A stretch of DNA of 64,000 nt from Bremerella sp. JC817 (GTDB lineage: Bacteria > Planctomycetota > Planctomycetia > Pirellulales > Pirellulaceae), in the NCBI RefSeq assembly GCF_040718835.1, contig NZ_JBFEFG010000274.1, positions 682,001 through 746,000 of the forward strand, written 5' to 3'. Of the stretch, positions 60,374-64,000 are shown piece after piece. Made by a program: the position numbers and the translations under genes. A model generated the notes under the pieces. It worked only from the letters and a program-made list of their open reading frames with translations. It did not search any database and was not told the origin of the DNA. Each line of letters begins with the position of its first letter. Position 1 is the stretch's first letter.

Positions 60374-62818
60374 ATGAATCGCTTCTGTTGGATTGCTTTT
60401 TGCTGTGCGATTTTTCTGATACCGTTTCGCTCCGCGACGGCCGGAACCCCTAAGGTGCTCGACCCACGTTTTCAACTGGAACAAATTGCGCAGCAGCCCG
60501 AGATCGTCACGCCAATCGGAATCACATTCGACCAGCATGGGGACTTGCTGGTGATCGAATCGCACACGCATCATCGCCAGGCCGATTACCAAGGCCCGCC
60601 CACGGATCGCATCCGCCGCTTCGCCGATACCGATAACGATGGCAAGCTCGATACCTGGAGCACGTTTTACGAAGGAACCGAAGCGACGATGAGTCTGGTC
60701 GCCGCCAGTGATGGTTCGATCTACGTTGCCACACGCATGGAAGTCTTTCGACTACGCGACACCAACGGTGACAAAGTTGCCGACAAGCGAGACGAAATCG
60801 CTCACTTGGAAACGGCAGGACGCTATCCCCACAACGGCCTGGCCGGCATCGCCTTTGGTCCGGATGGTTTTTTGTACTTCGGTCTGGGCGAGAACCTTGG
60901 CGAACCGTACGCCTTGGTGGGGAGCGATGGCGCGAAGCTTTCTGGCGGAGGCGAAGGAGGCACGATTTATCGTTGCCGCATGGATGGCTCGGGACTGGAA
61001 CGCCTCGCTACCGGTGTTTGGAATCCGTTCGGTATGATCTTCGATCCCTCAGGCCGCTTGTTCATGGTCGACAATGATCCAGACAGCCGCCCACCATGTC
61101 GCTTGCTGCAAATTGTTCCTGGGGGCGACTATGGCTATCAATTCCGCTACGGTCGCACCGGCGTGCATCCGCTACAGGCCTGGAATGGCGAACTGCCGGG
61201 CACATTGCCGATGGTTGCCGGAACGGGCGAAGCACCCAGCGGCGTGCTGTGGTACCACGGTGAACTTTGGGGCAGCAGTTGGGGCGACCATCGCGTTGAA
61301 ACGTTCCGTCTTGGCCATAACGGCGCTGGCGTGCAAGCCACACCACAGACCGTCGTTCAAGGCGATCACAACTTTCGCCCGGTCGATTTCGCGGTCGCTC
61401 CGGATGGCTCGCTCTATTTCACGGACTGGGTCGATCGTAGTTATCCGGTCCATGGCAAAGGTGCCATCTGGCGGCTTTCGTGGAAAGGGTCGCCGCCGAC
61501 CGACACTCCCCTCCCGCTTTCCGCGGAAGAGCAGCAAGCCGCCAAGTTGCGTCAGGAACCAACCCTCGCGGCACTCGACTCCGACGATCCTTTCCTACGG
61601 CAGGCCGCCACGTATGGGCTTTCGCAAAACCCAGAAATGCTGGCCGGCATCGACTGGACTTCGGTGCCGACCGGTACCCAGCGGCTCGGCGTGCTCGAAG
61701 CCATTCACTGGAACCAGGAAGCGACGTTCCCGGAGACGAATCCGCAGCAGCTACGAAAGGCGCTCAACGATCAGGACGATCGTGTTCGGATGTATGCGAT
61801 GCGCTGGATCGCCGATCAGAAGCGAACCGAGTTCCTGCCTGACTTGCAGCAGCGATTGAAGGTAGCCACACCGACCGTTCGTGAGTTTCCGGTGTTGCTC
61901 AGTACCATTTCGTGGCTGGAGTCGGGCAACGCAGGCGGAAAGAACGATATTGTCGAGCAGCGCATGCTGGCCGACATCGTTCGCGACGAGAAGCAGTCGG
62001 CCGAACTGCGGACGTTGGCTCTGAAGTTGATCGTCCCCGGTGGCAATCAACTGAAGCTAGAAGAGATTCGTGCGCTCGTCGACAGCGCGTCGGCGGAACT
62101 TGCTCAGCAGGCGATGCAATCGATCTACCTTCGTGGCGGTTCCGAGGCCGAGAAGCTGGCCGAAGCGATTGCCATGGACCGAAAACGTTCGCCAGAACTA
62201 CGTGCGATGGCGATCGTCGGCTTATCAGATCATGCCGACCAGTTCCAGAAGCAGCTCGAAATATTGAGCCAAGATTCTAATGAGGTCGTGCAGCGAGAAG
62301 CAAAACGCACGTTGGATTCCGAAATGGTTGCCAACCCAACGCCGCCAGACGACCTCGATCAATGGTTGACGCGAATCGCAGGCGTAGGAGACGTAGCGGC
62401 TGGTCGGCGAACGTTTCTTTCTTCGCAAGGTGGCTACTGCATTCGTTGCCACCGCTTTGATGGAAGTGGCGCCGATGTCGGGCCCGACCTGACTTACATC
62501 GGTCAGCGAATGACGAAGAAGAAACTGCTGGAATCGATCCTGCAGCCGAGCCGCGAGATCGCTCCGATGTACGTTCCCAAGGTGGTGCTGACCGATGACG
62601 GCCGCTTGCACATTGGCTATCCGATTACCGATCCGAAGGTGAACGAAAAGCGGCTCTTTGTCGACACGGCCGGTCAACGATTCGAGTTGGAACCCACCTC
62701 GATCGAAGAAGAAAAGGACTCGGACAAGTCGATCATGCCTGCCGGCTTCCAGCAAGTGCTGACGCCGGAAGAAATGCGTGACCTGATCGCCTTCCTGCTG
62801 GCGACACCGCAGTCGTAA
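60374..62818 (+). CDS. PVC-type propeller / HEAT / cytochrome c protein
   Basis: An 814-residue exported protein with the composite architecture typical of planctomycetes. A signal peptide (~1-24) is followed by a PVC-type beta propeller (~40-385, e.g. GLAGIAFGPDGFLYFGLGEN, FDPSGRLFMVDNDPDS, VAPDGSLYFTDW), a HEAT-repeat region (~400-640), and a C-terminal heme c domain with C689-I-R-C692-H693. The final part has LTPEEMRDLIAFLL. Likely a periplasmic redox protein coupled to sugar or amine oxidation; the actual substrate is unknown. Divergent from the ThuA-like gene, a frequent pairing. Confidence 0.9.
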   Translation: MNRFCWIAFCCAIFLIPFRSATAGTPKVLDPRFQLEQIAQQPEIVTPIGITFDQHGDLLVIESHTHHRQADYQGPPTDRIRRFADTDNDGKLDTWSTFYEGTEATMSLVAASDGSIYVATRMEVFRLRDTNGDKVADKRDEIAHLETAGRYPHNGLAGIAFGPDGFLYFGLGENLGEPYALVGSDGAKLSGGGEGGTIYRCRMDGSGLERLATGVWNPFGMIFDPSGRLFMVDNDPDSRPPCRLLQIVPGGDYGYQFRYGRTGVHPLQAWNGELPGTLPMVAGTGEAPSGVLWYHGELWGSSWGDHRVETFRLGHNGAGVQATPQTVVQGDHNFRPVDFAVAPDGSLYFTDWVDRSYPVHGKGAIWRLSWKGSPPTDTPLPLSAEEQQAAKLRQEPTLAALDSDDPFLRQAATYGLSQNPEMLAGIDWTSVPTGTQRLGVLEAIHWNQEATFPETNPQQLRKALNDQDDRVRMYAMRWIADQKRTEFLPDLQQRLKVATPTVREFPVLLSTISWLESGNAGGKNDIVEQRMLADIVRDEKQSAELRTLALKLIVPGGNQLKLEEIRALVDSASAELAQQAMQSIYLRGGSEAEKLAEAIAMDRKRSPELRAMAIVGLSDHADQFQKQLEILSQDSNEVVQREAKRTLDSEMVANPTPPDDLDQWLTRIAGVGDVAAGRRTFLSSQGGYCIRCHRFDGSGADVGPDLTYIGQRMTKKKLLESILQPSREIAPMYVPKVVLTDDGRLHIGYPITDPKVNEKRLFVDTAGQRFELEPTSIEEEKDSDKSIMPAGFQQVLTPEEMRDLIAFLLATPQS

Positions 62819-62828
62819 GCCAGCTGCT

Positions 62829-64000
62829 TTAGTACGCGTTTTTGCGTCCCAGCACGACAAAGACCGTTTCGAACAAGATTCGCAGGTCGAGCCAGATGCT
62901 CCACGTGCGGATGTATTCGTGATCGCATTGAACGCGACGTTCCATCTTTTCGACGGTGTCGGTTTCGCCACGCCAGCCGCGAACCTGGGCCAGCCCGGTA
63001 ATCCCAGGCTTCACCTTGTGCCGCAGCATGTAGTGATGGATCAGTTTGCGATATTGTTCGTTGTGGGCCGAAGCATGGGGCCGAGGTCCCACCAACGACA
63101 TCGTTCCACCGATCACGTTGAACAACTGCGGTAGTTCGTCGATCGAGCTCTTCCGCAGGAACCCGCCAATCGGTGTGAGTCGACTGTCGTTCTTCTGCGC
63201 CTGTTTCACGTTTGGGCCATCTTCACAGACGGTCATGCTGCGGAATTTCCACACCAGAATTTCCTGGCCGTCCAAACCATAACGTCGCTGACGGAAGAAG
63301 ACTGGGCCCTTCGAGGTCAGCTTGACGGCCAGGGCGACCAGTGCCATCGGAATCGAAAGCAACAGCAGCACGAATGACGCCAGGATGATATCGCTCACCC
63401 GCTTCAAGATTCCATCGACGCCGAGCAAAGGGTTTTCGTAAACACTAACCACCGGCAGTCCGCGGATATCGGACCAGCGCGAGTGTAAAATCTCGAACAC
63501 GAAGAAGTCCGGCACGATATAAACCGAGGCGGTCGTATCGCCCAGGTGATTCAGCACGTTGCGAATTCGTGTCTCGGCACGCATCGGAAACGTGATATAG
63601 ATTCGATGAACTTCGCCCCGACGAGCCGCCTCGACCAGATCGTTCAGGTTGCCAATCCGCATGCCGAGGTTAGCCGGAATGGCAGGCAATCGTTCGCTAG
63701 GGCGATCGTCGTAGAAGCCAGCCACACGCATGCCGAGGTCCGGGGTATCGCGGATATTTTCAGCCAGCTGAATGCCAAGCTCGTTCACGCCAACAATCGC
63801 CACGCCATGCTGATTCAATCCGCTGGCAAGCATCCATCGCAGCACGGTACGAATGATCATGCGCGAAACGGTCAGCAAGAGTGGCGTAATCAAGAACCAC
63901 CACACCAGCGTGTAGCGATGCAGCGGATGTTCGTAGTGAACGACAGTCGCCGAAACAACGAGCAGCCCGAGCGAAATTGCCCAGGTCAACGCACCGCAAC
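62829..64000 (-). CDS. Undecaprenyl-phosphate sugar phosphotransferase (WcaJ-like), 5' end outside window
   Basis: The frame is open to the window edge; upstream codons at 63990-64000 contain no stop, so the gene continues. The visible ~390 residues include membrane helices, a CoA-binding-like Rossmann segment (GVAIVGVNELGIQLAENI), one further helix pair (~205-225), and the catalytic transferase domain: KRVSDIILASFVLLLLSIP, GPVFFRQRRYGLDG, VWKFRSM, KSSIDELPQLFNVI, and MSLVGPRPHA. This enzyme moves a sugar-phosphate onto undecaprenyl phosphate, starting exopolysaccharide repeat units. It fits with the Wzz-like gene nearby. The stop lies 11 bases from the convergent PVC-type gene. Confidence 0.9.
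   Translation of the reverse strand, partial: CGALTWAISLGLLVVSATVVHYEHPLHRYTLVWWFLITPLLLTVSRMIIRTVLRWMLASGLNQHGVAIVGVNELGIQLAENIRDTPDLGMRVAGFYDDRPSERLPAIPANLGMRIGNLNDLVEAARRGEVHRIYITFPMRAETRIRNVLNHLGDTTASVYIVPDFFVFEILHSRWSDIRGLPVVSVYENPLLGVDGILKRVSDIILASFVLLLLSIPMALVALAVKLTSKGPVFFRQRRYGLDGQEILVWKFRSMTVCEDGPNVKQAQKNDSRLTPIGGFLRKSSIDELPQLFNVIGGTMSLVGPRPHASAHNEQYRKLIHHYMLRHKVKPGITGLAQVRGWRGETDTVEKMERRVQCDHEYIRTWSIWLDLRILFETVFVVLGRKNAY

Noticed and set aside
1..64000. Mobile elements, prophage or defence island
   Set aside because: No transposase, integrase, phage structural, restriction, toxin-antitoxin or CRISPR genes and no long flanking repeats were seen.

Overview
This window looks like a chromosomal segment of a planctomycete, most likely of the Pirellulales (Blastopirellula/Bremerella-like). 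The evidence is several lineage-typical families together: two DUF1559 pseudopilin-like proteins, a zinc-ribbon relative of them, a DUF1080 protein, a ThuA-like secreted protein, a PVC-type propeller/HEAT/cytochrome c protein, small lipoproteins, and a Lys/Ala histone H1-like protein. Gene density is high, both strands are used, and start codons include ATG, GTG and TTG. I saw no rRNA, convincing tRNA, insertion sequence, prophage, CRISPR array or origin, so this reads as core chromosome rather than a mobile island.

Layout. 1-5 kb: a truncated secreted protein, a fused RlmKL rRNA methyltransferase, a carboxypeptidase-regulatory-like lipoprotein and a DUF1559 protein. 5.1-8.2 kb: hisD-hisC-hisB. 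8.2-15 kb: an M60-like metalloprotease, two tandem paralogous exported proteins with secretin-N/STN-like repeats, and a Cys-rich outer-membrane-barrel-like protein. 15.7-19.3 kb: a second DUF1559 protein with a mini lipoprotein, an Rrf2 regulator divergent from a protoglobin with a palindromic operator over the globin promoter, and MscS. 19.4-25.2 kb: sialate O-acetylesterase, NhaA, DUF1080, and an M50 protease coupled to an SGNH-like hydrolase. 25.5-30.9 kb: the histone-like protein, Mrp, a small protein, a degenerate NtrC-like protein, an M20 peptidase and a Tyr-rich secreted protein. 31-39 kb, all minus strand: FtsY, NusB, RibH, Rho, CoaE and PolA. 39.5-43.6 kb: a membrane coiled-coil/BRCT-like protein, a YbjQ-type protein, a one-TM protein and a HEAT-repeat protein. 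43.8-48.7 kb: three genes resembling the C, E and F functions of the EDB/ebo cluster, then ClpX. 49-57.4 kb: a SHOCT-like membrane protein, KDPG aldolase, the zinc-ribbon DUF1559 relative, an exported Ig-like protein, HolA, a lipoprotein with a BlaI/MecI-like winged helix, and a SolA-type oxidase. 57.5-64 kb: a Wzz-like chain-length protein, ThuA-like and PVC cytochrome proteins, and an incomplete WcaJ-like sugar transferase, suggesting an exopolysaccharide neighbourhood.

Best leads: (1) the ebo-like triad at 43.85-47.24 kb, whose phosphatase-like member lacks canonical metal ligands; (2) the Rrf2/protoglobin pair with a perfect inverted repeat embedding a TTGACA box; (3) the NtrC-like protein that has lost GAFTGA and the Walker lysine; (4) Rho with an Asn/Ser-rich N-terminus and a start-site hairpin; (5) a lipoprotein carrying a transcription-factor-like winged helix. 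All functional calls come from reading the sequence and remembered family motifs; no database search was run.
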